From Velthaea sp965214335 (GTDB taxonomy: Bacteria > Vulcanimicrobiota > Vulcanimicrobiia > Vulcanimicrobiales > Vulcanimicrobiaceae): a stretch of DNA of 64,000 nt. Location of the stretch: assembly GCA_965214335.1 (NCBI GenBank), contig CBDCBO010000003.1:186001-250000 (forward strand). Reading direction: 5' to 3'. Of the stretch, positions 9,561 to 17,049 are shown in pieces. The notes beneath the pieces were generated by a model. It did no database searches, was not told the DNA's origin, and saw only the letters and a list, made by a program, of their open reading frames with translations. The position numbers and the translations under genes were made by a program. Within the stretch, counting starts at the first letter, position 1. Every line of letters starts with the position of its first letter.

Positions 9561-10484
9561 TTACGGAAATCGCCCCAATCCGAACGCGCCCAGCGTTGCC
9601 ACGATCATCACCGCCCCGCCGGCTAACGCGAGTGGTAATGATGCATCGACGCGCCGCCGTTCCAGCGTTGCCGAACGCGCGAGTTCACGCAGCCGTCCGG
9701 CGAGTGCGGCCGCATCGGCAACGCGCGCGTACGCACCATGGCCGGCTTGCGCGACGGCGCGCAGCGCCGCTTCATCGAGATCGGCTTCTTCGGCCGTTCC
9801 CGGAATGAGCAGGCCGCTGCCGCTCGTTCCGATGCCGATCGTATCGATGATCGTTCCGGTTGCGCCGATCGCGGGCGCGACCGCGACCGGATCGCTGCCT
9901 TGATTGTTGACGCCGTCGGTGACGAGGACGATCGCGCGGTGGCGCACGGCGGGCAGGCTCCGCGCCGCGACCGCCAGCGCATCGCCGATTGCCGTGCCGC
10001 CGTTGGGCGGCGGGATGCGGTCGAGTCCCTCCCGCACGGCGTCCTTATCGTCACTGGACGGCATGACGATCGCGGCGCTCGATGCAAAGGCAACGATTGA
10101 AATGCGCGTTCCGTCCGGGACGGCGTCGATGAATACCCGCGCCGCCTGCAACGCCGCTTGGGCGCGCGTCGGCGCAACGTCACCGGCCGACATCGAGCCC
10201 GACGTGTCGATGCACAGCGCCACCGCCGCGTCGCGGACGCTCACCGGCGCAACGAGGTGCGGTCCGGCCAGCGCCACACCCATGCAGGCAGCGGCGAAGA
10301 GCCAACACCCGGTCAGCAGCGCCGCCCAGGGGACGCGCGAACGAACGGCGCCTTCGAGAAACGCCAGATTCGAATACGCCAGCGCCTCGGCCGAGCGCCG
10401 GCGATCGAGCGCCCGCAGTGCGGCCAACAACCCCACCAGAACGACGGCGGTCGCAGCTAAGGCGAGCGGATGCGCGAACGTCAT
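9561..10484 (-). CDS. von Willebrand factor A membrane protein (BatA-like)
   Basis: 307 residues. Two N-terminal membrane segments (about 7-25 and 50-75) precede a vWA domain with an intact MIDAS metal site (DTSGSMS at 93-99, a conserved Thr region NGGTAIGDAL, and VTDGVNN). A third hydrophobic segment lies at the C-terminus. This is the BatA/BatB arrangement found beside MoxR ATPases, where the domain is thought to help assemble or fold a partner protein at the membrane. It overlaps the DUF58 gene by 4 nt (ATGA). Only one vWA gene is present; a BatB partner is missing from this locus. Confidence 0.9.
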   Translation of the reverse strand: MTFAHPLALAATAVVLVGLLAALRALDRRRSAEALAYSNLAFLEGAVRSRVPWAALLTGCWLFAAACMGVALAGPHLVAPVSVRDAAVALCIDTSGSMSAGDVAPTRAQAALQAARVFIDAVPDGTRISIVAFASSAAIVMPSSDDKDAVREGLDRIPPPNGGTAIGDALAVAARSLPAVRHRAIVLVTDGVNNQGSDPVAVAPAIGATGTIIDTIGIGTSGSGLLIPGTAEEADLDEAALRAVAQAGHGAYARVADAAALAGRLRELARSATLERRRVDASLPLALAGGAVMIVATLGAFGLGRFP

Positions 10485-11275
10485 CGCAGCCCGAAGACGT
10501 GTTCGAGCGACGCCCGGCCGTCAGCTTCGTCGAGTTCGCCGACCCGCCAGCCGGCGTCGCTGAAGCGTGCTCGCAGGTGGTGCATGCGTTGCGCGACCGC
10601 GGCGACGAAATTCGCCCGCTCGCGCGGGCCGAAGGCCAGCATTCGGCTGCGGCCGGTTTCAGCATCGCGCACGCGCCGCAGACCGCGCAGCGGCAGTCCG
10701 TCATGCCAGGGATCGCGCGCCAAGAGCACCGTCGCGTCGCAGCGCGCGGCCACGCGCAGCAACAGATCGGCCGTACCGTCGGCGGGTAGATCGTAGCCGT
10801 CGGTCAGCATCAGCAGCGACGTTCCGCGCGGCAAAACGTGCGCGGCGAACGTGAGCGTCCGCACGAAGTCGAACGGCAGCAGCGCGCGGGCGTGCAGCGC
10901 TGCTTGGGCTCCGCTGACAAGCCGGTCGTCGACGATGCGCTGCGCGCGATCTTCGCGTTGCGCGGCGCTGAACCAAGCGCGCAACGCATCATCGGCAGCC
11001 GCCGTCAACGGTCGCCGCCGGCCGACCCCCATCGATGGCGAGTCGTCGCTGCAGGCGGCCAAGATCAGCGCTGTTTCTTCGAGATACACGCGGGTCTGCA
11101 ATTCGCCGACGCGGGCGCTCGCGGCCCAATCGATCCGCCGCGGATCGTCGCCTTCGACGTAACCGCGGACTTGGGCAAACTCGTAGCCATCGCCGGCACG
11201 CGGTGCGCGCAAGCCGTCGCCGCGGCGTCGCGTGCGGCGTGCGCCGCGTACGATGGCGGCTCGTAAAGCGCTCAC
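10481..11275 (-). CDS. DUF58-domain protein of the MoxR module
   Basis: 264 residues, soluble. It contains the DUF58 core: G-x-Y-x-x-x-R-x-Y-x-x-GDDPRRIDW (about residues 30-50), followed by a vWA-like fold beginning SDDSPSMGVG. DUF58 proteins accompany MoxR AAA+ ATPases and vWA membrane proteins as predicted chaperone or metal-insertion modules; the exact substrate is unknown. The start GTG forms a GTGA overlap with the MoxR stop and the stop overlaps the vWA start, so translation is probably coupled across three genes. N-terminal membrane segments found in many DUF58 proteins are absent here, which makes this a short form. Confidence 0.87.
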   Translation of the reverse strand: MSALRAAIVRGARRTRRRGDGLRAPRAGDGYEFAQVRGYVEGDDPRRIDWAASARVGELQTRVYLEETALILAACSDDSPSMGVGRRRPLTAAADDALRAWFSAAQREDRAQRIVDDRLVSGAQAALHARALLPFDFVRTLTFAAHVLPRGTSLLMLTDGYDLPADGTADLLLRVAARCDATVLLARDPWHDGLPLRGLRRVRDAETGRSRMLAFGPRERANFVAAVAQRMHHLRARFSDAGWRVGELDEADGRASLEHVFGLR

Positions 11276-12210
11276 GGTGCGGCAACGCCCGCGATCACAT
11301 CACGCACGACCGTTTCGGGCGATACCCCGTCCGCCGCCAACCGGTAATCGAACGCCAGCCGGTGACGCAGCACCGCCGGCGCCAAATCGCGCACGTCATC
11401 GGGCGTCACAAAGTGCCGGTCGTCGAGGTAGGCCCGCGCCCGGGCCAGCATCGCGAGCGCCAACGCGGCGCGCGGCGACGCGCCGTGGTCGACGTAGGTT
11501 GCCCCGCGCGTCGCCCGCACGAGATCGACAATATAGTCGCGCACGCGCTCATCCAAAAAAACCAGCCGCGCTTCGCGCTGCCAGGCGGCGACATCAGCGA
11601 GTGACGCGACGCCGGTGCGTAAGTCGACATCGTGCGTACCGTAACGGTTCACGATTTCGCGCTCTTCAGCCAGCGACGGGAAATCGACCACGACTTTGGC
11701 TAGGAAACGATCCAGCTGGGCCAACGGTAGCGCGTAGGTGCCGTCGCCGTCGAGCGGATTCATCGTCGCAAGCACCGCGAACGGCATCGGAAACGGATGC
11801 GTTTCGAGGCCGATCGTCGCCCGGCGTTCTTGCATGCCTTCCAATAACGCCGACTGCACTTTGGCCGGCGCGCGGTTAATTTCATCGGCGAGCACGATAT
11901 TTGCGAAGATCGGTCCGCGCACGGTGATGAATTCGCCGCTGCGCTGATCGAAAATACGCGTACCGACGATGTCGGAGGGCAACAGGTCGGGTGTGAACTG
12001 AATGCGCTTGAAGCTACCGCCGATCGCCGCCGCCAGTGCCCGGCAGGCCAACGTTTTTGCGATGCCGGGCGCACCTTCGAGTAAGACGTGCCCGCCGGCG
12101 ATGAGCGCCAGCACGAGCGCCTCGACGGCCGCGGTTTGACCCACGACCGTCTGCGCGATCGCGTGCGCGACGTCGCGCGGCCGGACGGGCGCGGCGTTCA
12201 GCGTGTCCAC
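11272..12210 (-). CDS. MoxR-family AAA+ ATPase
   Basis: 312 residues. Walker A is GAPGIAKT at about residues 46-53, Walker B is the NIVLADEINRA segment near 108-118, and sensor 1 follows (VLATMNPLDGDGTY). The C-terminal lid domain ends the protein. MoxR ATPases act with vWA-domain proteins to mature or assemble partner complexes. The start is a GTG lying inside the last 13 bases of the BatD-like gene. The DUF58 and vWA genes follow with 4-nt overlaps, giving the classical MoxR-DUF58-vWA order. Confidence 0.95.
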   Translation of the reverse strand: MDTLNAAPVRPRDVAHAIAQTVVGQTAAVEALVLALIAGGHVLLEGAPGIAKTLACRALAAAIGGSFKRIQFTPDLLPSDIVGTRIFDQRSGEFITVRGPIFANIVLADEINRAPAKVQSALLEGMQERRATIGLETHPFPMPFAVLATMNPLDGDGTYALPLAQLDRFLAKVVVDFPSLAEEREIVNRYGTHDVDLRTGVASLADVAAWQREARLVFLDERVRDYIVDLVRATRGATYVDHGASPRAALALAMLARARAYLDDRHFVTPDDVRDLAPAVLRHRLAFDYRLAADGVSPETVVRDVIAGVAAP

Positions 12211-13118
12211 GCATCCTGCTGCGCTGCGTTCCGGTCGCGGTAGGCGTCGACCGCGATGAGCAAATCAGCACCCGCGGCCCGGCGCTGCTCGGCCGGGCCG
12301 AACGTTGCAGCTTCAGCGGCAACCAAGGCACGCCGCAGGTGTTCGTCGCGATCGCCAAGCCCGCGCAACGCATCGACGAGGGTCGCGCCCGCGGCGACGC
12401 CGGCGAGCCCGAACAGCACACCACGCAGCGCCGACAGCGTGACATCCGAAGGTGCGCTGCGAAATGCCGCCGCGGCGGCCGAAAGACGTTCGTTGCCCGT
12501 GCCGGCGGGCGCGGGCGGTACGGGTGCTGCGACCACGACCGGCGCCGGCGCCGCAACCGGCCGCCCGCGTTTGCGCCGCACGAAGACCACGACCAACACG
12601 AAGGCGGCGGCAAACATGCCGGCCACGATTGCCGCGGCGAGTGCCAGCCGGCGCGCGATGTCGCCGATCGTCTCCGAGCCGCCGGCAGTCGCCGCGACGC
12701 CCGCGACGTGGACGCGGATCGCGTTCGATGAATAGCGCATTGGCCGGCCGATCGCGGGATCGAGCGCGTCGATATACGCCGGGCTGATCGTCGCTTCGCC
12801 CGGCGCGAGCGCTTGGACCGTCAAGCGTTCCGTGAAGTCCGTACCGTCGGGCGCGAGCGTGCGCACCGTTTCGTTACTGATGATTTCGCAATTCATGAAT
12901 GCGCCGAGGATGAGTTCGTCGAGCCGGTCGCGGCGCTGAGCGATCTTCGCGTGAATCGTCACGTGAAAAACGCCGCCGGGTTCGACGCTCGAACGGTCGG
13001 TATGCTGCGCGAGCGCGCTCACATGCATCTGCGGATACGCTTGAGCCGAAGCCGCCACCGGTACCAGCCACAGCGCGATCGCTCCGGCGCACGCCGCTAC
13101 GCGAGCGAGTCGAGCCAC
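12198..13118 (-). CDS. BatD-like exported protein with one membrane anchor
   Basis: 306 residues: signal peptide (to about residue 26, ASAQA), a beta-sandwich extracytoplasmic domain (about 27-140, with the phrase VEPGGVFHVTIHAKI typical of BatD oxygen-tolerance-type Ig-like domains), one transmembrane helix near 165-185, then a Pro/Ala-rich cytoplasmic linker and an alpha-helical tail. It is about half the size of full BatD proteins, so it would be a minimal single-sandwich version. The GTG start lies within the last 22 bases of carA. It precedes moxR with a 13-nt overlap, tying the Bat-type module to the pyrimidine genes. The family call rests on domain pattern and context. Confidence 0.7.
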   Translation of the reverse strand: MARLARVAACAGAIALWLVPVAASAQAYPQMHVSALAQHTDRSSVEPGGVFHVTIHAKIAQRRDRLDELILGAFMNCEIISNETVRTLAPDGTDFTERLTVQALAPGEATISPAYIDALDPAIGRPMRYSSNAIRVHVAGVAATAGGSETIGDIARRLALAAAIVAGMFAAAFVLVVVFVRRKRGRPVAAPAPVVVAAPVPPAPAGTGNERLSAAAAAFRSAPSDVTLSALRGVLFGLAGVAAGATLVDALRGLGDRDEHLRRALVAAEAATFGPAEQRRAAGADLLIAVDAYRDRNAAQQDAWTR

Positions 13119-14173
13119 TGTGCGAATAAGAAACGTGCATCGTACGGACCGGGCGATGCTTCGGGATGAAATTGGATGCCGCTCACCGGCAGCGTCCGGT
13201 GGCGAAAGCCTTCGTTGGTGCCGTCGTTGAGGTTAATCATCGTCGGTTCGAGTTCGGCCGGCAGACTGGCGCCGTCGACGGCGTAGCCGTGATTGTGCGC
13301 GGTCACCAAAACGGCCGCATTGCGCACGTCGCGTACCGGCTGATTGCCGCCGCGGTGGCCGTACTTGAGCTTATACGTTTGCGCGCCGCACGCCAGGGCC
13401 AGCATTTGGTGGCCTAAACACACGCCGAACATCGGCAGCGATCCAAGCAGCGCACGCAGCGTTGCGATCATTTCAGGTAAATCCTGGGGATCGCCCGGAC
13501 CGGGGGAAATGATGACTCCGTCGGGTTCGAGTGCGCGAATTGCTGCCGCGGAGGCACTGAACGGCACCACGCTGACGGTTGCATCGAGTGCCTGGAGTTC
13601 GCGTACGATGGCGCGCTTCACGCCGCAATCGACGAGTACCACGTGCTTGCCGCTGCCACGCCGCGTGGTACCGTCCAGAAACGCATCGGCAACCGTCGCG
13701 ACGAGTCCGTTCGTCGTCGCCGCCCGCACGTAGCGCGTGAGGTCGTCCTCGACACGCGCGATTGCGGCATCACCAACCGCCAGGGCCGCGCCGATCGTAC
13801 CGTGCTCGCGTAGCGCGATCGTCAGCGCGCGCGTATCGACGCCGACGATCGTCGGTATGCGTTGTTCGTCGAGCCACCCGGCAAGGTCGATCTTGCTGGC
13901 GTGATGCGAGGGATGACGCGCGATGTGTTTGATCGCGGCCCCGGCCACGCACGCGCGCGGATGTTGCGCGACGTCGTGCGATACGCCGTAATTGCCGATG
14001 AGCGGATAAGTGAAAGTAAGAATTTGGCCGGCGTACGACGGGTCGGTGAGAGCTTCTTCGTACCCCGTCATTCCGGTATAGAAGACGGCTTCGCCCAGCG
14101 CCGTGCCGGCGGTGCCCAAACCCGTGCCCTCGAAACGTGTGCCGTCGGCGAGCAGTAGACAGGCGCGAGTCAT
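13097..14173 (-). CDS. carA: Carbamoyl-phosphate synthase small subunit
   Basis: Glutamine amidotransferase subunit that hydrolyses glutamine and channels ammonia to CarB. 358 residues: an N-terminal CarA-specific domain (ADGTRFEGTGLG; FYTGMTGYEEALTDPSYAGQ) and a class-I GATase domain with the nucleophile Cys252 in GVCLGHQ and the His/Glu pair in HPEASPGP near residue 336. The start overlaps pyrC by 4 nt, and the end overlaps the BatD-like gene by 22 nt, so it is an internal gene of the pyr transcript. Its partner carB is at the left edge of the window and outside this operon. Confidence 0.97.
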   Translation of the reverse strand: MTRACLLLADGTRFEGTGLGTAGTALGEAVFYTGMTGYEEALTDPSYAGQILTFTYPLIGNYGVSHDVAQHPRACVAGAAIKHIARHPSHHASKIDLAGWLDEQRIPTIVGVDTRALTIALREHGTIGAALAVGDAAIARVEDDLTRYVRAATTNGLVATVADAFLDGTTRRGSGKHVVLVDCGVKRAIVRELQALDATVSVVPFSASAAAIRALEPDGVIISPGPGDPQDLPEMIATLRALLGSLPMFGVCLGHQMLALACGAQTYKLKYGHRGGNQPVRDVRNAAVLVTAHNHGYAVDGASLPAELEPTMINLNDGTNEGFRHRTLPVSGIQFHPEASPGPYDARFLFAQWLDSLA

Positions 14174-15477
14174 CGAGAAACCTCAATCGGAGCGGCCGTT
14201 CGCGGCCTGACGCGGCCATCGGCGTAGACCACGCGCCCGTCGACGATCGTCACGATCGCGCGGCGGCCGAAGGTCGCACCGTCGAATGGCGTGTTCTTGC
14301 CTAATGACTCGAACGTCCGGGCGTCCACGGTCCAAGGTTCGTCGCGCAAAATCGTCACGTCGGCCGGACTTCCGACCGCCAGCGTACCGCCCGGAACGCC
14401 CAGAATCCGCGCCGGATGCAACGAGAGCAGCGCGACGAACCGGTGCAGCGGGAGATCGGGGAAAGCCGCGCTATACGCACCGACGGCGATTTCTAAACCG
14501 CTAAAGCCGACCGGCGCGACGCTCAGTAATTGCGCTTTTTCATCGAGCCGATGGGGCGCGTGATCGGTCGCGAACACATCGATCGTACCGTCGTGCACGC
14601 CGTCCACGAGCGCGGCCCGGTCGGCCGCCTCGCGCAGCGGCGGATTGACTTTCCCGTCGGCCCGATACTGCTCGAATCGGTCGTCGCGCAAGAGCACGTG
14701 ATGCGGCGTGACTTCACACGTCACGCGCACACCGCGGCCGCGCGCCCAGCGCACGAGATCGAGCGAGCGAGCCGTCGAGACATGCGCGATGTGCCAATTT
14801 TTACCGGTATCTTCCGCAATGAGCAAATCGCGCGCGACGATCACGTCTTCGGCCAAACCCGGGCTGCCCGTTAAGCCCAGCCGGGCCGAATTGCGGCCTT
14901 CGTTCATGACCGCGTCGCCCTTGAGGTCGGCGTCTTCGCAGTGCGAAATAAACGGTGCGTGCAAGTCGCGGGCGTAGCGCGCCGCATTGCGCAAGACGCG
15001 CGCGCTGGCGATGGTCGCGCCGTCGTCGCTAAAGGCGACGCACCCGGCGTCGTGCAGCAGATGGTAGGGTGCAAGCTCGAGTCCGGCCCGGCCATGGGTC
15101 AGCGCGCCGATCGGATACACGCGCGCTAAACCCGCCGCCTGCGCGCGCCGGACCACATCGGCCACGATCGTCGGTGAATCCAGCGCCGGTTCGGTATTGG
15201 GCATGCAGGCAACGGCGGTAAAGCCGCCGGCAACGGCTGCCGCCGAACCCGTCGCGATCGTTTCCTTACGCGTTTGGCCGGGCTCGCGCAAATGCACGTG
15301 CATGTCGATGAAACCCGGCGCGACGACGGCACCGCCCGCATCGACGACATCGGCATCAAAGGCGGCGAGCCGTTCGCCGATTTGCACCACCACACCATTG
15401 TCCAACAGTACGTCACACACGGCGTCCAGGCGTTGGGCCGGATCGACCACGCGGCCGCCCCGGATGAGGGTCTTCAT
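14170..15477 (-). CDS. pyrC: Dihydroorotase, class I
   Basis: 435-residue zinc amidohydrolase that cyclises N-carbamoyl-L-aspartate to dihydroorotate, the third pyrimidine step. The metal-binding motif DMHVHLREPG lies near residues 58-67, a substrate-site Asn is in ACMPNTEP, later metal-ligand His residues sit in FISHCEDAD and WHIAHVST, and the catalytic Asp is in FATDHAPH. This is the longer, class-I (PyrC/AllB-like) form rather than the short E. coli PyrC type. It is joined to pyrB and carA by 4-nt overlaps on each side. Confidence 0.96.
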   Translation of the reverse strand: MKTLIRGGRVVDPAQRLDAVCDVLLDNGVVVQIGERLAAFDADVVDAGGAVVAPGFIDMHVHLREPGQTRKETIATGSAAAVAGGFTAVACMPNTEPALDSPTIVADVVRRAQAAGLARVYPIGALTHGRAGLELAPYHLLHDAGCVAFSDDGATIASARVLRNAARYARDLHAPFISHCEDADLKGDAVMNEGRNSARLGLTGSPGLAEDVIVARDLLIAEDTGKNWHIAHVSTARSLDLVRWARGRGVRVTCEVTPHHVLLRDDRFEQYRADGKVNPPLREAADRAALVDGVHDGTIDVFATDHAPHRLDEKAQLLSVAPVGFSGLEIAVGAYSAAFPDLPLHRFVALLSLHPARILGVPGGTLAVGSPADVTILRDEPWTVDARTFESLGKNTPFDGATFGRRAIVTIVDGRVVYADGRVRPRTAAPIEVSR

Positions 15478-16385
15478 GCGGCCGCCGGTCCGTTGACGAG
15501 CAGATCGAGTACCGCCATCCGCACGAACACGCCGTTACCGACTTGGGCAACGTAGCGCGAGCGCGAATCATCGAGTACGTCGTCGGTTAATTCGACGCCG
15601 CGATTGTATGGTCCGGGGTGCAGGATCACGGCGCCGTCACGCAGCAAGCCCAGGCGCCGGCGATTCAACTGGTAATTCCGCGTGTAATCGTCGAGCGACG
15701 GAAGTAAGCTCGAGGTGATGCGCTCGCGCTGGATGCGCAGCATCATGACCGCGTCGATGGCGGGCAGGACCGCTTCAAAGTTGCGTTCGATGCGCACGCC
15801 CGCGGTCGCAAACGTTTCCGGTAAGAGTGTCGGCGGACCGACCAGCGTCACGTCGATACCGAGCTGGGTCATGCCGACGATATTGGAACGCGCGACGCGC
15901 GAGTGCAAGATATCGCCGACGATTGCGACGCGCAATCCGTCGAAGCGGCCAAACTCGCTGCGTAGCGTCATGAGGTCGAGCAGTGCTTGCGTGGGATGCG
16001 CGCGCGGGCCGTCGCCGGCATTGATGACGTGACCGTCGAACGCTTCAGCGAGCCGGCGCGGAAAGCCGGATTCGGGATGCCGCACGACGATCACGCGCAC
16101 GCCGATGCCGCGTAGCGTTATCGCCGTATCGGATATCGTTTCACCTTTGCCTAAACTCGACGTGCCCGGCGCGAATGAGATCACATCGGCACCGACACGC
16201 TGTTCGGCTAATGTAAATGAGGTCGCCGTGCGCGTCGACGATTCGAAGAACAGATTCAACACCGGAACGCCGGCCAACAGATCGCGGCGCGGCGCGACAT
16301 GTTTGAAGGCGACCGCTCGATCCAACAGATGCAGAATTTCGTCGCGTGCGAGATCGTCGATATCGATCAGACTACGCGGAACCAC
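15474..16385 (-). CDS. pyrB: Aspartate carbamoyltransferase catalytic subunit
   Basis: Condenses carbamoyl phosphate with aspartate. The frame is open far upstream, but that extension runs over pyrR in another frame. The GTG at 16385 gives 303 residues, the normal catalytic-chain length, with an N-terminus (VVPRSLIDIDDL) that matches the family. The carbamoyl-phosphate loop FFESSTRTATSF, the SSLGKGET loop, the HPTQALLDLMT motif and HPGPYNRGVE are all present. It overlaps pyrR by 14 nt and pyrC by 4 nt. No pyrI regulatory chain is seen, so it is probably an unregulated class-B or class-C type enzyme controlled through PyrR instead. Confidence 0.95.
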   Translation of the reverse strand: MVPRSLIDIDDLARDEILHLLDRAVAFKHVAPRRDLLAGVPVLNLFFESSTRTATSFTLAEQRVGADVISFAPGTSSLGKGETISDTAITLRGIGVRVIVVRHPESGFPRRLAEAFDGHVINAGDGPRAHPTQALLDLMTLRSEFGRFDGLRVAIVGDILHSRVARSNIVGMTQLGIDVTLVGPPTLLPETFATAGVRIERNFEAVLPAIDAVMMLRIQRERITSSLLPSLDDYTRNYQLNRRRLGLLRDGAVILHPGPYNRGVELTDDVLDDSRSRYVAQVGNGVFVRMAVLDLLVNGPAAA

Positions 16386-16926
16386 GGTCCTCTTCGGCGA
16401 TCGATACTTCGTCGCTCGCCGCGCGACCGGGACCCAACACCACGTCGATGTGCTCGCGGCGGCTCGTTGGAATCGCCTTGCCGACGTAGTCGGCTTGCAC
16501 CGGCAGTTCGCGCAAGCCGCGGTCGATGAGCACCGCGAGCCGAATCGCGGTCGGCCGGCCAAGGTCGGTAACGGCATCGAGTGCCGCGCGCACGGTGCGG
16601 CCGGTAAACAGCACGTCGTCGACGATGACGACGGTGCGGCCGGTGATCTCGACGCGAATCTCCGACTCGGGCAACTCGCGCGCGACATCATCGTCGCGAT
16701 ACAGGTTGATGTTGAGAAAACCTAAGTCGGGCGCCGCACCCCGAATCTCGGCTATTTTCGATGATAGCCGGCGGGCCAGCGCTTCGCCGCCGCGACGAAT
16801 GCCGATCAACAGTAGGCCGGTTTGCGCATCTTCGGGCTCGACGATCTGATGCGCCATACGGGCGATCACCCGCTCGATCTCGCGAGGGGTCATCAGCACG
16901 CGGCGGCGCGCGAGGGCGGTCGGCAT
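16372..16926 (-). CDS. pyrR: PyrR, pyrimidine operon attenuator / uracil phosphoribosyltransferase
   Basis: 184 residues. The PRPP-binding motif VVIVDDVLFTGRTVRAALDA is near residues 98-117, the RRGGEALARRL segment is near 44-54, and the C-terminal HIDVVLGPGR completes the fold. In Bacillus-type systems PyrR binds a pyr mRNA stem-loop in response to UMP and promotes termination; it also has weak UPRTase activity. It is the first gene of the pyr run, 123 bp after valS, and that gap can form mutually exclusive hairpins. A conventional PyrR-binding loop consensus was not recognised there. Confidence 0.95.
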   Translation of the reverse strand: MPTALARRRVLMTPREIERVIARMAHQIVEPEDAQTGLLLIGIRRGGEALARRLSSKIAEIRGAAPDLGFLNINLYRDDDVARELPESEIRVEITGRTVVIVDDVLFTGRTVRAALDAVTDLGRPTAIRLAVLIDRGLRELPVQADYVGKAIPTSRREHIDVVLGPGRAASDEVSIAEEDRGSA

Positions 16927-16944
16927 TAGCGCTCGGTTCGCCCT

Positions 16945-16996
16945 GGCGGTCCGACCGCCTCCGCCGGCGCAGCGCCGAACGAGGCGAGCCGGCGCT
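16945..16996 (-). promoter_or_regulatory. Structured pyrR leader with competing hairpins
   Basis: In the valS-pyrR gap the arms CGCCGGC (16962-16968) and GCCGGCG (16988-16994) can pair. So can AGCGCC (16971-16976) with GGCGCT (16991-16996). The two pairings exclude each other. A third hairpin with arms GGCGG and CCGCC sits at 16945-16959, close to the pyrR start. Such alternatives are what an attenuator needs, but there is no U-run for an intrinsic terminator, so a regulatory role is inferred mainly from position in front of pyrR. Confidence 0.35.
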
Positions 16997-17049
16997 CACA
17001 CTACTGGCTCAAAGAGTTAGCCGAACGGGTCGCCGTTGGTGGCGAGAGC

